Shown piece after piece: positions 54,345 through 63,129 of a stretch of DNA of 64,000 bases (positions are counted from its first letter, which is position 1; each line of letters begins with the position of its first letter). Source of the DNA: Acidimicrobiia bacterium (GTDB lineage Bacteria; Acidobacteriota; Terriglobia; Bryobacterales; Bryobacteraceae); NCBI GenBank assembly GCA_016871315.1, contig VFZE01000001.1, positions 248,001 to 312,000 on the forward strand, in the 5' to 3' direction. The notes under the pieces were generated by a model, which was not told where the DNA came from, did no database searches, and was given only the letters and a program-made list of their open reading frames with translations. Made by a program: the position numbers and the translations under genes.

Positions 54345-55958
54345 ATGGCCACGCAACCCTCCAAGATCGCCGCCCTCGAAGCCGAAGGCGTCTCCATCAA
54401 AGCCCCGGTCAGCGCCGCCGCCGCGGAGATCCTCACTCCGGAAGCTCTGCGCTTCCTCGCCGGCCTCGCCCGCAAGTTTGAAGCCACCCGGAATGAACTG
54501 CTCGCCGCGCGCGTCACGCGCCAGGAAGAGATCCGCAACGGGCGCATGCCGGACTATCTGCCGGAAACCACCAAGGTTCGGGAGAAAGACTGGACCGTTG
54601 CCGCGATACCCGCGGATCTTCAGGACCGCCGCGTGGAAATCACCGGGCCCGTCGACCGCAAGATGATCATCAATGCGCTGAACTGCGGCGCCAACGTCTT
54701 CATGGCGGATTTCGAGGACTCCAACTCACCGACTTGGTCCAACAACATGGACGGCCAAGCCAACCTTCGCGACGCAGTGCGCCGCGAGATTACCTTTGAG
54801 AGCCCGGAGGGCAAGCGCTACAAGCTGAACGAGCAGACGGCCACGCTGCTGGTGCGCCCGCGCGGCTGGCATCTGGTGGAAAAGCACATGCTGGTGGACG
54901 GCGAGCCCATCTCCGCCTCCTTATTCGACTTCGGCCTCTACTTCTTCCACAACGCCGCCGAGCTGCTCAAGCGCGGCTCCGGCCCCTACTTCTATCTGCC
55001 CAAGATGGAATCGCACAAGGAGGCGCGCCTGTGGAATGACGTCTTCGTCCAAGCGCAGAACGCCGTCGGCGTTCGGCAAGGCTCGATCCGGGCCACGGTG
55101 CTGATCGAAACCATCCTCGCCTCCTTTGAAATGGATGAAATCCTGTTCGAGCTGCGCGACCACTCCGCCGGACTCAACTGCGGCCGCTGGGACTACATCT
55201 TCAGCTTCATCAAGAAATTCCGCCACAACCCGGCTTTCCTGCTGCCCAACCGCGCGCAGGTGACCATGGATAAGGATTTCCTCAAGGCATACGTCGACCG
55301 GCTGATCCAGATCTGCCACCGGCGCGGCATTCACGCGATGGGCGGGATGGCGGCGCAGATCCCGATCAAGAACGATCCGGAAGCCAACCAGCGCGCGCTG
55401 GATAAGGTGCGCGCCGACAAGCTTCGTGAAGTGAATGCCGGGCACGACGGGACGTGGGTGGCTCACCCCGGCCTGGTCGGGCTTGCCAAGGAGATTTTTG
55501 ACAACGGAATGTCATCGGCCAACCAGATCTCGCGCCGCCGCGACGAAGTGAACGTCACGGCCGCCGATCTGGTCAAAGCGCCCAAGGGTGACATCACCGA
55601 AGAGGGACTCCGGCTGAACGTCGATGTCGGCATACAGTATTTGGAGGCTTGGCTGGGGGGCAACGGCTGCGTACCGATCTACAACCTGATGGAAGACGCC
55701 GCCACGGCGGAAATCTCCCGGGCGCAGGTATGGCAGTGGGTCCGGCACGGCGCCAAGATGAGCGACGGCCGGGCGGTGACCGCCGAGCTAGTTAAGAAGA
55801 CGATCCCCGAGGAGTTGGAGAAACTCCGCTCGCACGTGGGGGCCGCGCGCTATGACGGAGGGCATTACGCACTCGCAGGACGGCTCTTTGAGGACATGAT
55901 GACGTCGGAACAGTTCCCTGAATTCCTCACGCTGGTCGCTTACGACCACATCGACTGA
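54345..55958 (+). CDS. aceB: malate synthase A
   Basis: 537 residues. Condenses glyoxylate and acetyl-CoA to malate. Landmarks: [29 protein letters not shown] (about 103-131; the DFEDS segment is the metal and glyoxylate region), [48 protein letters not shown] and the C-terminal [21 protein letters not shown] barrel of isoform A size. A TACAAT box lies about 9 bases before the ATG. The stop overlaps the Kbl-Tdh start by one base (TGATG). No isocitrate lyase gene is seen nearby, so glyoxylate may come from glycine rather than the glyoxylate shunt. Confidence 0.96.
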   Translation: MATQPSKIAALEAEGVSIKAPVSAAAAEILTPEALRFLAGLARKFEATRNELLAARVTRQEEIRNGRMPDYLPETTKVREKDWTVAAIPADLQDRRVEITGPVDRKMIINALNCGANVFMADFEDSNSPTWSNNMDGQANLRDAVRREITFESPEGKRYKLNEQTATLLVRPRGWHLVEKHMLVDGEPISASLFDFGLYFFHNAAELLKRGSGPYFYLPKMESHKEARLWNDVFVQAQNAVGVRQGSIRATVLIETILASFEMDEILFELRDHSAGLNCGRWDYIFSFIKKFRHNPAFLLPNRAQVTMDKDFLKAYVDRLIQICHRRGIHAMGGMAAQIPIKNDPEANQRALDKVRADKLREVNAGHDGTWVAHPGLVGLAKEIFDNGMSSANQISRRRDEVNVTAADLVKAPKGDITEEGLRLNVDVGIQYLEAWLGGNGCVPIYNLMEDAATAEISRAQVWQWVRHGAKMSDGRAVTAELVKKTIPEELEKLRSHVGAARYDGGHYALAGRLFEDMMTSEQFPEFLTLVAYDHID

Positions 55959-58270
55959 TGACATTCTACGACCGGCTGCGGCAGCAGTTATCCGAGCGCG
56001 CCTCGGCAGGCCTGCTGAAGAACGAGCGCATCATTGAAAGCTCGCAATCGGCGGAGCTGTTCTTGAAAAACGCCGCCGCGCCGGTTCTGAACTTCTGCTC
56101 GAACAACTACCTCGGCCTCGCCAACCACCCGAAAGTTGTGCAGGCGTGCCGCCACGCGGTCAACGTGTACGGTTACGGGCTCAGCTCCGTCCGCTTTATC
56201 TGCGGCACGCAGACGATCCACAAACTGCTGGAGGAGCGGCTCGCCCAGTTCCTCGGCACCGAGGACACGATCCTCTACAGTTCCTGCTTCGACGCCAACG
56301 GCGGGCTGTTTGAAAGTCTCCTCGGAGAAGAGGACTCGATCGTCAGCGCGCGGCTCAATCACGCCTCGATCATCGACGGGGTCCGGCTGTCGAAAACCCG
56401 CCGCTATACCTACGCCGAAGCCGACGCGGCCGATTTCGAGCGCGCGCTCACGGAAGCCGGCGGCGGCGAGATCATCGCCGTCACCGATGGCGTCTTCTCG
56501 ATGGACGGGATTATCGCCCCGCTCGACAGGGTGGCCCCGCTGGCGCAGAAGCACAACGCGCTGCTCGTCGTGGATGACTCGCACGCCACGGGCTTCATCG
56601 GCGAGCGCGGGAAAGGTTCCGGCGAATATTGCGGCATCCAGCCTGATGTGATCACCGGCACGCTGGGGAAGGCGCTCGGCGGGGCGATGGGCGGCTTCAC
56701 AACCGGCAAGAAGATCCTGATCGATTGGCTGCGCAACACGTCGCGGCCCTACCTGTTCTCCAACTCTCTGACGCCAAGCCTGGTGGCCGGCGCAGTCGCC
56801 GCGCTCGACGTTGTCCAATCGGATGAAGGGGCCGAGCTGCGCCAGCGGCTGCGCGACAACACCGCGCGCTTCCGCGCCGCCATGACCGGGCTCGGCTTCC
56901 GAATTCCCGATGGAGTCCATCCCATCACTCCGGTGATGCTCGGCGACGCGCGTCTGGCCACGCGCATGGCCGACCGGCTGCTGGAGCTCGGCGTGTACGT
57001 GATCGGCTTCAGCTACCCTGTCGTCCCGCGGGATCAGGCGCGGATTCGCGTTCAGCTCTCCGCAGCCCACACGCCGGAACAAATCGACCGGTGCGTCGAG
57101 AGCTTCGCACTGGCCGCGCGCGAAGAGGGGGTCTTGCAGGCGTCCTCGTTTGTACCTGCCGCCGCCGCGGAAAAGAAGCCCAAGGTCATGCGCGCCTGGG
57201 TGTACCGTGCGGAGAAGCTTGCTGACGGCGGTCACCTGGCGCTGGAGACAGTTGCCGTGCCGGCGCCCAAGCCTGGCGAGTTGTTGGTCAAAGTCCAGGG
57301 CGCATCGGTGTGCGGCACCGATGAAGATCTCTTCCGCGGCAAGTTTCCGCACGCGCACGACGGCACCATACCTGGCCATGAATTCTTCGGCGAAATCGTT
57401 TCGATGGGGGAAAACGTGCGCGGCTTCAAGATCGGCCAGAAGGTGGCCGCCGAATCGCACTACATTCTCCCCGGGTACAAGGAGGAAGGAATCATCGGCC
57501 TGTGGGGTCCGCGCGTCAGCAAGGATCAATACCTGCTGCCGTTGAACGGCGGCTATGCCGAGTACGCCGTCATCCCGACGTACTGCGCCCACATCATCCC
57601 GGACGTGCTGGCCGGCAGCGACTTCTTCCCTTCGCTACTGGAGGGCATCGGCAATGATTGCCTCGTCGCCAAGCACCTGTTCGATAACCGGTTGACCGGC
57701 AAGGTTGCCGTGGCCGGGTGTGGTTACCACGGCCTGATCACGCAGCTATTCGCGAAATCGTTCGGCGTGAAACATCTCACCGCTTTTGAAATCGATCCGG
57801 GGCGCCTGGAGATGGCCAAGAACTTCGGCGCCGACGCCGTGGTCGATTCGCGGTCGCCGGAGCTCGCCTCGCACGCGAACTCCTTCGATGCGGTGGTCGA
57901 CATCGCCGGCGGCAGCCGCGCCGTTCTCGAGCAGTGCCTCACGCTCGTCAAGGACGGCGGGACCGTGATCTTGTTCGGCCTCTATGGCGATGCATCGATC
58001 AAGATCAACGGGCTTCCTGTCAACGACATCATTTTCCAGAAGCAGGAGTTCGAGATGGATCACTCGGGCAAGCGCGTCAAGATTCACGGCATCACGGGCC
58101 GCGAGGGTGTCTGGCCCTACCTGATCGACACGGTCGCCGCCTCGGAATCCCTGCAGCAAAAAATCATGCGGCTCATCACCGTCATGGGCCCGCTCAACAA
58201 GCTCGGCCCCGACACTCTCTCGCACGACCCGCGCAAGACCATCAAACGCGCCTATCTTCCGTTTGCGTAG
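55958..58270 (+). CDS. kbl-tdh: fused 2-amino-3-ketobutyrate CoA ligase / threonine dehydrogenase-like protein
   Basis: 770 residues. Residues ~1-390 are a complete glycine C-acetyltransferase (Kbl): LNFCSNNYLGLANHP, VVDDSHATGFIG and PLP-Lys238 in GTLGKALGG. After a linker (about 390-407) a zinc-type dehydrogenase follows (408-770): GASVCGTDEDLF, IPGHEFFGE (catalytic zinc ligands) and a Rossmann segment VAVAGCGYHGLITQLF. The four cysteines of the structural zinc lobe are missing. Tdh oxidises threonine to unstable 2-amino-3-ketobutyrate, which Kbl splits with CoA to glycine and acetyl-CoA, so fusion would favour channelling. That the dehydrogenase uses threonine is inferred from the fusion. 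Coupled to malate synthase, which consumes the acetyl-CoA. Confidence 0.9.
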   Translation: MTFYDRLRQQLSERASAGLLKNERIIESSQSAELFLKNAAAPVLNFCSNNYLGLANHPKVVQACRHAVNVYGYGLSSVRFICGTQTIHKLLEERLAQFLGTEDTILYSSCFDANGGLFESLLGEEDSIVSARLNHASIIDGVRLSKTRRYTYAEADAADFERALTEAGGGEIIAVTDGVFSMDGIIAPLDRVAPLAQKHNALLVVDDSHATGFIGERGKGSGEYCGIQPDVITGTLGKALGGAMGGFTTGKKILIDWLRNTSRPYLFSNSLTPSLVAGAVAALDVVQSDEGAELRQRLRDNTARFRAAMTGLGFRIPDGVHPITPVMLGDARLATRMADRLLELGVYVIGFSYPVVPRDQARIRVQLSAAHTPEQIDRCVESFALAAREEGVLQASSFVPAAAAEKKPKVMRAWVYRAEKLADGGHLALETVAVPAPKPGELLVKVQGASVCGTDEDLFRGKFPHAHDGTIPGHEFFGEIVSMGENVRGFKIGQKVAAESHYILPGYKEEGIIGLWGPRVSKDQYLLPLNGGYAEYAVIPTYCAHIIPDVLAGSDFFPSLLEGIGNDCLVAKHLFDNRLTGKVAVAGCGYHGLITQLFAKSFGVKHLTAFEIDPGRLEMAKNFGADAVVDSRSPELASHANSFDAVVDIAGGSRAVLEQCLTLVKDGGTVILFGLYGDASIKINGLPVNDIIFQKQEFEMDHSGKRVKIHGITGREGVWPYLIDTVAASESLQQKIMRLITVMGPLNKLGPDTLSHDPRKTIKRAYLPFA

Positions 58271-58321
58271 TGCGGTTCTTGCATCACCGGAAGCGCCAAT
58301 GCTAAGCTTCGATCCTGCGGC

Positions 58322-58609
58322 ATGGCCCCAACGCCGACCATCAGGCTCCACGTCCCTGGCCCGCTGCGCGACTACTGCGGCGGCGCGGCGCAACTCTCGA
58401 TTCAGGCGCCCACGGTGCGGACGCTGCTGGAGGAGCTGGAGCGCAGCCAGTCCGGCTTGTATGGCAATCTTTGTGATGAAACGGGCAGGCTGCGGCGGCA
58501 CCTGAATCTGTTCGTGAACTCGGATAATATGCGCGACCTGGAAGGGGTCGATACAAAACTCGCGCCGGGAGACGAGGTAATCCTCCTGCCGGCCGTCTCA
58601 GGAGGCTGA
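58322..58609 (+). CDS. MoaD/ThiS-like sulfur carrier
   Basis: 95 residues with the beta-grasp pattern: RLHVPGPLRDYCGG at the start, TVRTLLEELE helix, LFVNSDNMRD, and the end LAPGDEVILLPAVSGG with the Gly-Gly terminus that is adenylated and thiocarboxylated in MoaD/ThiS proteins. It could serve molybdopterin or another sulfur transfer; no moaE or E1-like gene is in the window. It sits one base before the BNR-repeat gene, an arrangement that suggests a joint role. Confidence 0.88.
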   Translation: MAPTPTIRLHVPGPLRDYCGGAAQLSIQAPTVRTLLEELERSQSGLYGNLCDETGRLRRHLNLFVNSDNMRDLEGVDTKLAPGDEVILLPAVSGG

Positions 58610-58610
58610 T

Positions 58611-59723
58611 ATGGCGGATCGAGTCATTCTCACCATCGGAACCAAGAAGGGCGTCTTCGTCGCCGAGGCCGGAAAGCCCAGGCGCAGCTTCGCGCTGCGC
58701 GGACCTTTTGGTCCGGGGATTCCCGTCTACTCCACGCTGATCGACACGCGCGGCACGCCGCGGCTTTATGCGTCGAGTTGCAATCCCTTCTTCGGGATGA
58801 AACTGCTGCGCTCCACCGACATGGGCAGGAGCTTCAAAGAGACCAAGTCGGCGCCCGCCTTTCCCAAGGATGACGGAAGAGCGCTTGCGAATATCTGGGC
58901 GCTGGAACCAGGCGCCGGAAAGAAGGAGTTGTGGTGCGGTGTGGAGCCGGCTTCCTTGTTCCGCAGCAACGACGGAGGCGACACCTGGCAGATGGTGCCG
59001 GGCATCAGCAATCACGACCACGCCCGCAAGTGGGAGCCCGGAAACGGCGGCCTCTGCATGCACACGATCATTCGCGACGGCAAGCGGCTTCACCTCGGCA
59101 TCTCCACCGGCGGCCACTACGTGAGCGAGGACGGGGGGGAGACATTCCAGGCATCCAATCAAGGGGTCGGCGCCGGCTTCACGCCCGATCCTTACCCCGA
59201 GTTCGGTCAGTGCGTCCACAAAATGGCACGCCATGACGATGCGCCCGGACGCCTCTACATGCAAAACCACGGCGGCTGGGCCGAGTGGACCGGCCCAGGC
59301 GGCCCGCACCCGGGCATCGGCGTGCTGCGCAGCGACGACCACGGCCGCTCCTGGCGCTCCATCGCCAAGGGACTGCCGTCGGACTTCGGATTCCCGATTG
59401 TGGTCCATCCGCACGACGCTGACACTGTCTACGTCATGCCGCTGGACCCGGCGACGCGTTCCTGTCCGGGCGCCGCGCCGGCCGTGTGGCGCAGCGAAAA
59501 CGGCGGCGAATCCTGGAGCCGGCTCGCCCGCGGGCTGCCGAAGAAGCAGAGTTACTTCACGGTGCTGCGGGACGCGATGGATGTTGATCGCCTGAAGACA
59601 CCAGCGCTCTACTTCGGTACGACTACCGGCCAACTATGGATTGGGCGCGAGGGCGGTGAGCAGTGGGACTGCCTGAATGACGCGTTGCCGCCGATTCACA
59701 ATGTGAAGGTTGCCGTAGTCTAG
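58611..59723 (+). CDS. BNR/sialidase-like beta-propeller protein
   Basis: 370 residues, no signal peptide. Several Asp-box blades: LLRSTDMGRSFKE, LFRSNDGGDTWQMV, HYVSEDGGETFQAS, VLRSDDHGRSWRS and VWRSENGGESWSRL. Asp boxes are structural; the Arg triad of true sialidases is not evident, so it is a cytoplasmic propeller of unknown activity. GGAGG lies 5 bases before the ATG inside the end of the MoaD-like gene. The end overlaps the converging VOC gene by 4 bp. Confidence 0.87.
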   Translation: MADRVILTIGTKKGVFVAEAGKPRRSFALRGPFGPGIPVYSTLIDTRGTPRLYASSCNPFFGMKLLRSTDMGRSFKETKSAPAFPKDDGRALANIWALEPGAGKKELWCGVEPASLFRSNDGGDTWQMVPGISNHDHARKWEPGNGGLCMHTIIRDGKRLHLGISTGGHYVSEDGGETFQASNQGVGAGFTPDPYPEFGQCVHKMARHDDAPGRLYMQNHGGWAEWTGPGGPHPGIGVLRSDDHGRSWRSIAKGLPSDFGFPIVVHPHDADTVYVMPLDPATRSCPGAAPAVWRSENGGESWSRLARGLPKKQSYFTVLRDAMDVDRLKTPALYFGTTTGQLWIGREGGEQWDCLNDALPPIHNVKVAVV

Positions 59724-60088
59724 AGATTCGCGCCGAAAGCCAGGAGACGGCCGTCGCAATCCTTTACCACGAACTCGCGCGACTGCCATGGCATGTTTGC
59801 AAGTGCCCGCGAGAATTCCACGCCTAAGGCCGAGTACTCTGCATAGAGTGCGTCGGCGTCTTCCACGAAGAGGTACGCATCGAGCAGCTCCTCCCGGTAC
59901 TTATCGGGATTGGGAGTGGGCGGCTGGGCGCAGCGGAAGTGAATGGCCTGGTGGTCGCGGGCCACGATCGCATAGACCGGCGGATCCTGCCATGTCCCCA
60001 GACATTCGAAGCCAAGCTTATCTTTGTAATAAGCGAGCGTGGCAGGAATATTGGTGGTGAAGAATTGAGGCGCAATCTGACGAACCAT
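59720..60088 (-). CDS. VOC-family (glyoxalase/bleomycin resistance-like) protein
   Basis: 122 residues from ATG 60088. Two babbab modules: QIAPQFFTTNIPATLAYYKDKLGFE and DAYLFVEDADALYAEYSALGVEF, ending REFVVKDCDGRLLAFGANL. Metal-ligand positions are partly visible (His of IHFRCAQ, Glu-to-Asp near the end), so enzymatic activity is possible but unspecified. A truncated relative lies just upstream (60136-60222), suggesting an old tandem duplication. Confidence 0.85.
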   Translation of the reverse strand: MVRQIAPQFFTTNIPATLAYYKDKLGFECLGTWQDPPVYAIVARDHQAIHFRCAQPPTPNPDKYREELLDAYLFVEDADALYAEYSALGVEFSRALANMPWQSREFVVKDCDGRLLAFGANL

Positions 60089-60135
60089 GGCGCAAGTGTA
60101 GCAAACAGCCCGGAGCAAACCAGTAGCCACCGGCA

Positions 60136-60222
60136 CTACTTTTGATCCCGCTTCCATTCCCAGGAAAAGTCGTAGAAGACGCGAAGCTGATTGCCGTCCA
60201 GATCGGCGACCCGGAACTCGCG
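60136..60222 (-). pseudogene. C-terminal remnant of a second VOC-family protein
   Basis: In the frame ending at TAG 60136 the last 28 codons read REFRVADLDGNQLRVFYDFS..., the classic last strand of glyoxalase-like VOC proteins (xxDPDGNxxxL). No upstream part remains; it abuts the TonB-receptor fragment out of frame. Together the two look like the two ends of one deletion. Confidence 0.7.
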
Positions 60223-60794
60223 GAGGCGCCGTCAAAGGTGATGACGTTGTCCTGCGTCCTGGAGCCATTGATGCTGAATCCGCCCGAGCTTAACCCATAG
60301 CTGAAGTCCTGCAACGATCCGCCGCGCACGCCCGGCTTCAGTAGCGCCAGAAACAGCGGGTTGCGCCCGTTAAGCATCATGTTCTTGATTTGCGACGATT
60401 CGACCAGTTTGCCCACCGTTGCCGTTTCCGACTGCACCTGAGTCACGCTGGCCATGACTTCAATCGTTTCGGTGACGCGCCCAACCTCCAGGGACACGTT
60501 GACCGTGGATGCGATGTTCGGGTCCAGCTTGTTGGAGGTTTTCACGTGCCGCTTGAAGCCGGTGGCCTCCACGGTGACCGTGTAGAATCCCGGCGGCAGG
60601 CTGGTGACTACAAAATAGCCGCCTGCGTTGGTTGCCACCTTCCGCTCGAAACCGGTCGTTTCATTGCGTACAGTGACGACCGCCGCCGGAACCGTTGATC
60701 CGGACGGGTCCGTTACATACCCTGTGATTTGTGCGGTGCCGGACTGAGCCCACGCGCACCCACTCCGCGCCAGCAGCAAAGATGCCGCGCTCAC
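60222..60794 (-). pseudogene. 5' fragment of a TonB-dependent receptor with carboxypeptidase-like domain
   Basis: GTG 60794 starts a signal peptide (to about AWAQ) and a CarboxypepD_reg domain (GYVTDPSGSTVPAAVVTVRN, GGYFVVTSLPPGFYTVTVEA), followed by the beginning of a plug domain (LMLNGRNPLFLALLKPGV-like, SINGSRTQDNVITFDGA). These Oar-like receptors of Acidobacteriota exceed 1000 residues. Here homology stops after ~190 residues at DNVITFDGA and the frame continues into a VOC protein tail. Without plug end and barrel the product cannot function. Confidence 0.82.
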
Positions 60795-60960
60795 CCCACG
60801 ATTGTTTAGCCCTTGATCCTCCAGTTCCCCTGGGGCCGGAAAGAGGCGGCGCCAAGATTAGGTATGCTTAATTTTAATAATGCTTAATATTTTAGTGGCT
60901 GTCAACACCAAAGCACGCGCTAGTACAATAGGGTTCTCCCTAGAAGGAGGTTCAAAAGAA

Positions 60961-61827
60961 ATGACTCGACGTCAAATGCTCGCCACGGCGGCCTCAGTGC
61001 CTGCCGCGGCCCTGCCCGCTGGGGCGGCGGGGAAGAGGGCTCGGCTGCGCACGGCCATTTGCGCTTATTCGTTCCGGGATGCGCTGGCCAAGAAAACGAT
61101 GACGTATGACAGCCTGGTGCACTTGGCGGTGGATACCGGGGTCGATGGATTGGACCTGACGGTGTACTGGTTCCCGTCGACGTCGAATGATTTTCTGCTG
61201 CCGCTGCGTGGGTTGGCGTACCGGAACGGGGTGGAGATCTACAGCATCTCGGTGCGGACGAATATGTGCCAACCGACGGCGGAGCTGCGGGAAAAAGAGG
61301 TGGCGGACGTGAAGAAGTGGGTGGACGTGGCGGCCACGCTCGGCGCGGGACACATCCGGGTGTTCGGCGGGACGGTACCGAAGGGGGAAAGGGAGGACCG
61401 GGCGGCGGAATGGGCGGCCGAGGTGCTGAAACGCGGGGCCGAATATGCCGGTACGCGCGGGGTGATCCTGGGGTTGGAGAATCACGGCGGGATCACGGCG
61501 CGGGCCGAGAGGATCCTCGAAATCGTGAAGGCGGTGAACTCGCCTTGGGCGGCGGTGAATCTGGATACGGGGAATTTCGACCGCGACGCTTATGGGCAGA
61601 TCGCGATGATTTTGCCATACGCTGTCAACGTGCAGTTCAAGACCGAGATCCGGGATGAAGGCGGGCAGCGGGTGGAATCGGACTGGGAGCGTCTGACGAA
61701 GATGGTTGCCGATGCGGGCTACCGGGGCTACATGGCGCTGGAATATGAAGCGAAAGAGGATCCGGCGACGGCGGTGCCGCGGCTGCTGGGCCGGCTGAAC
61801 GCGCTGGCGAAGAAATACAACGGTTAG
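60961..61827 (+). CDS. Tat-exported sugar phosphate isomerase/epimerase-like TIM-barrel protein
   Basis: 288 residues from ATG 60961, with AAGGAGG about 10 bases upstream; the open frame to 60880 lacks support. The N-terminus TRRQMLATAASVPAAALPAG is a twin-arginine type signal. The rest is an AP-endonuclease-2-type barrel: AICAYSFRDAL, GVDGLDLTVYWFP, HIRVFGGTVPKG, VILGLENHGGI, VNLDTGNF and YMALEYEAKEDP, where Glu, His/Asp and Glu could bind metal. Sugar or inositol isomerisation in the periplasm is the usual guess for this family. TACAAT lies about 45 bases upstream and may be a -10 element. Confidence 0.88.
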   Translation: MTRRQMLATAASVPAAALPAGAAGKRARLRTAICAYSFRDALAKKTMTYDSLVHLAVDTGVDGLDLTVYWFPSTSNDFLLPLRGLAYRNGVEIYSISVRTNMCQPTAELREKEVADVKKWVDVAATLGAGHIRVFGGTVPKGEREDRAAEWAAEVLKRGAEYAGTRGVILGLENHGGITARAERILEIVKAVNSPWAAVNLDTGNFDRDAYGQIAMILPYAVNVQFKTEIRDEGGQRVESDWERLTKMVADAGYRGYMALEYEAKEDPATAVPRLLGRLNALAKKYNG

Positions 61828-61947
61828 TACTCGTTCAAACAGAGAGTACGGCCGAAAACCGACGCTCAAATAGGGGACTTCCCTCCCCCTCCTTTGGGCG
61901 AGCCTCCTAGAGTGTCTAAGCACCTAGTCCGATTGATGCCCCCTGGA

Positions 61948-62032
61948 ATCTCCCCTTACATTGGAGATGCAGGCCCCCGCGCTGGTGTGTCCAGCTTTGG
62001 GGGGCGGAACCTTCCCTGGAAGGAGGTTTCAA
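61948..62032 (+). other. structured 5' leader upstream of the pseudokinase gene
   Basis: Two successive hairpins lie in the 220-bp gap before the kinase-like genes: ATCTCC/GGAGAT (61948-61968), and a larger one with outer stem GCCCCC/GGGGGC (61973-62005) enclosing GCTGG/CCAGC. Then CCTGG/CCAGG (62015-62038) encloses AAGGAGG. This may be a regulatory leader or small RNA; no known riboswitch class is recognised. The remaining part of the gap (61828-61947) shows nothing clear. Confidence 0.4.
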
Positions 62033-62047
62033 GCCAGGAGCAAAACG

Positions 62048-63118
62048 TTGGGTTTCGAACTAGGAAAGACATACGGGGACTACGAAGTCATTGATGTGGA
62101 GGCCAGTTCGCGCTTGGGCGTGGCCTACCGGGTCCGCAACCTGAAAATGAACCGGCTGGAGTTGCTGCGGGTGCTGACGCGGAGAGCGGAGGAGCCGGAC
62201 CAGGAAGAGCGGTTCCTGCGCGAGTCCAATGTGCGGGCGAGGCTGAACCACCCCAATATCGAGGAATTCTATTGGGCCGGCCGGCTGGAGGGCCAGCTGG
62301 TGATGACGACGGAACTGGTGGAGGGGACGACGCTGGAAGAGCGTCTGGAACTGGGCCCGCTGCCTGTGGAGGAGGCGCTGCAAACGGCCAGGCAGGCGCT
62401 GGAGGCGCTAGCGAGCGCGCATAAAGGCGGGATCGTGCACCGCGACGTTCGTCCGGCGAACCTGATTCTGACGCCGCAGGGCAGGCTGAAGCTGAGCGGA
62501 TTCGCGCTGGCCAAAGGCGCCGCCGATGTCACGCTGACACAGGTGGGCACAAGCCTGGGAGAGGTGCACTACATGTCACCGGAACAGGTCCGGGGGCTGG
62601 GAGCGCCGGAGCCGGCCAGCGACCTGTACTCGTTCGGAGTAGTGCTGTTTGAATGCCTGACCGGCGTCAAGCCGTTCACGTCGAAGAGCCATTTTGAGGT
62701 GATGATGGCGCATGTGAATGCGGAGGCGCCTTCGGCGCACATGGTTCGCGGGGAGATTCCCGAGTGGATCTCGCTGGTGATCCGCCGGGCGATGTCGAAG
62801 GAGGCGGCAACACGATTCCCCGACGCGGAAGCTTTTGCCGACGCTCTGCTGCGGCGCGAGGAACAACCCGCAACGAAGCCAGCCGCGGTGGTTGCGCCCG
62901 CTCCGGTGGCGGCAAAGCCCAAGCCGGTTGCGGCGGCGCCGCTCGAAGCATCACCGCCGGTGCGCAAACCGCAAACGGAAAGAGCCCCGGCTGCTCGCAT
63001 GGAAACGCAGCCCAAGGATTGGAACTCGAAGCTGGGGCTCAGCACGGGAGAGGTGGTGCTGCTGGGACTGGGAGTGGTGGTGGTGGCGGCATCGGCATTA
63101 CTGGTGGTGACTTCTTGA
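62048..63118 (+). CDS. Ser/Thr protein kinase-like protein, probable pseudokinase with C-terminal membrane anchor
   Basis: 356 residues from TTG 62048 (AGGAG 7 bases upstream). Kinase fold residues ~10-270, but key sites are altered: no glycine loop (VEASSRLGVAYRV), Arg41 at the VAIK lysine, and Gly151-Phe-Ala in place of DFG. HRD (131-133) and SPEQ remain. A Pro/Ala-rich linker (about 275-330) leads to one membrane helix (335-353). Loss of the metal-binding Asp predicts no or weak phosphotransfer; a scaffold or regulator of the kinase encoded 11 bp downstream is likely. An alternative start at 61961 would add ~29 residues unlike kinases. Confidence 0.85.
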   Translation: MGFELGKTYGDYEVIDVEASSRLGVAYRVRNLKMNRLELLRVLTRRAEEPDQEERFLRESNVRARLNHPNIEEFYWAGRLEGQLVMTTELVEGTTLEERLELGPLPVEEALQTARQALEALASAHKGGIVHRDVRPANLILTPQGRLKLSGFALAKGAADVTLTQVGTSLGEVHYMSPEQVRGLGAPEPASDLYSFGVVLFECLTGVKPFTSKSHFEVMMAHVNAEAPSAHMVRGEIPEWISLVIRRAMSKEAATRFPDAEAFADALLRREEQPATKPAAVVAPAPVAAKPKPVAAAPLEASPPVRKPQTERAPAARMETQPKDWNSKLGLSTGEVVLLGLGVVVVAASALLVVTS

Positions 63119-63129
63119 TGGAGGAGTAG

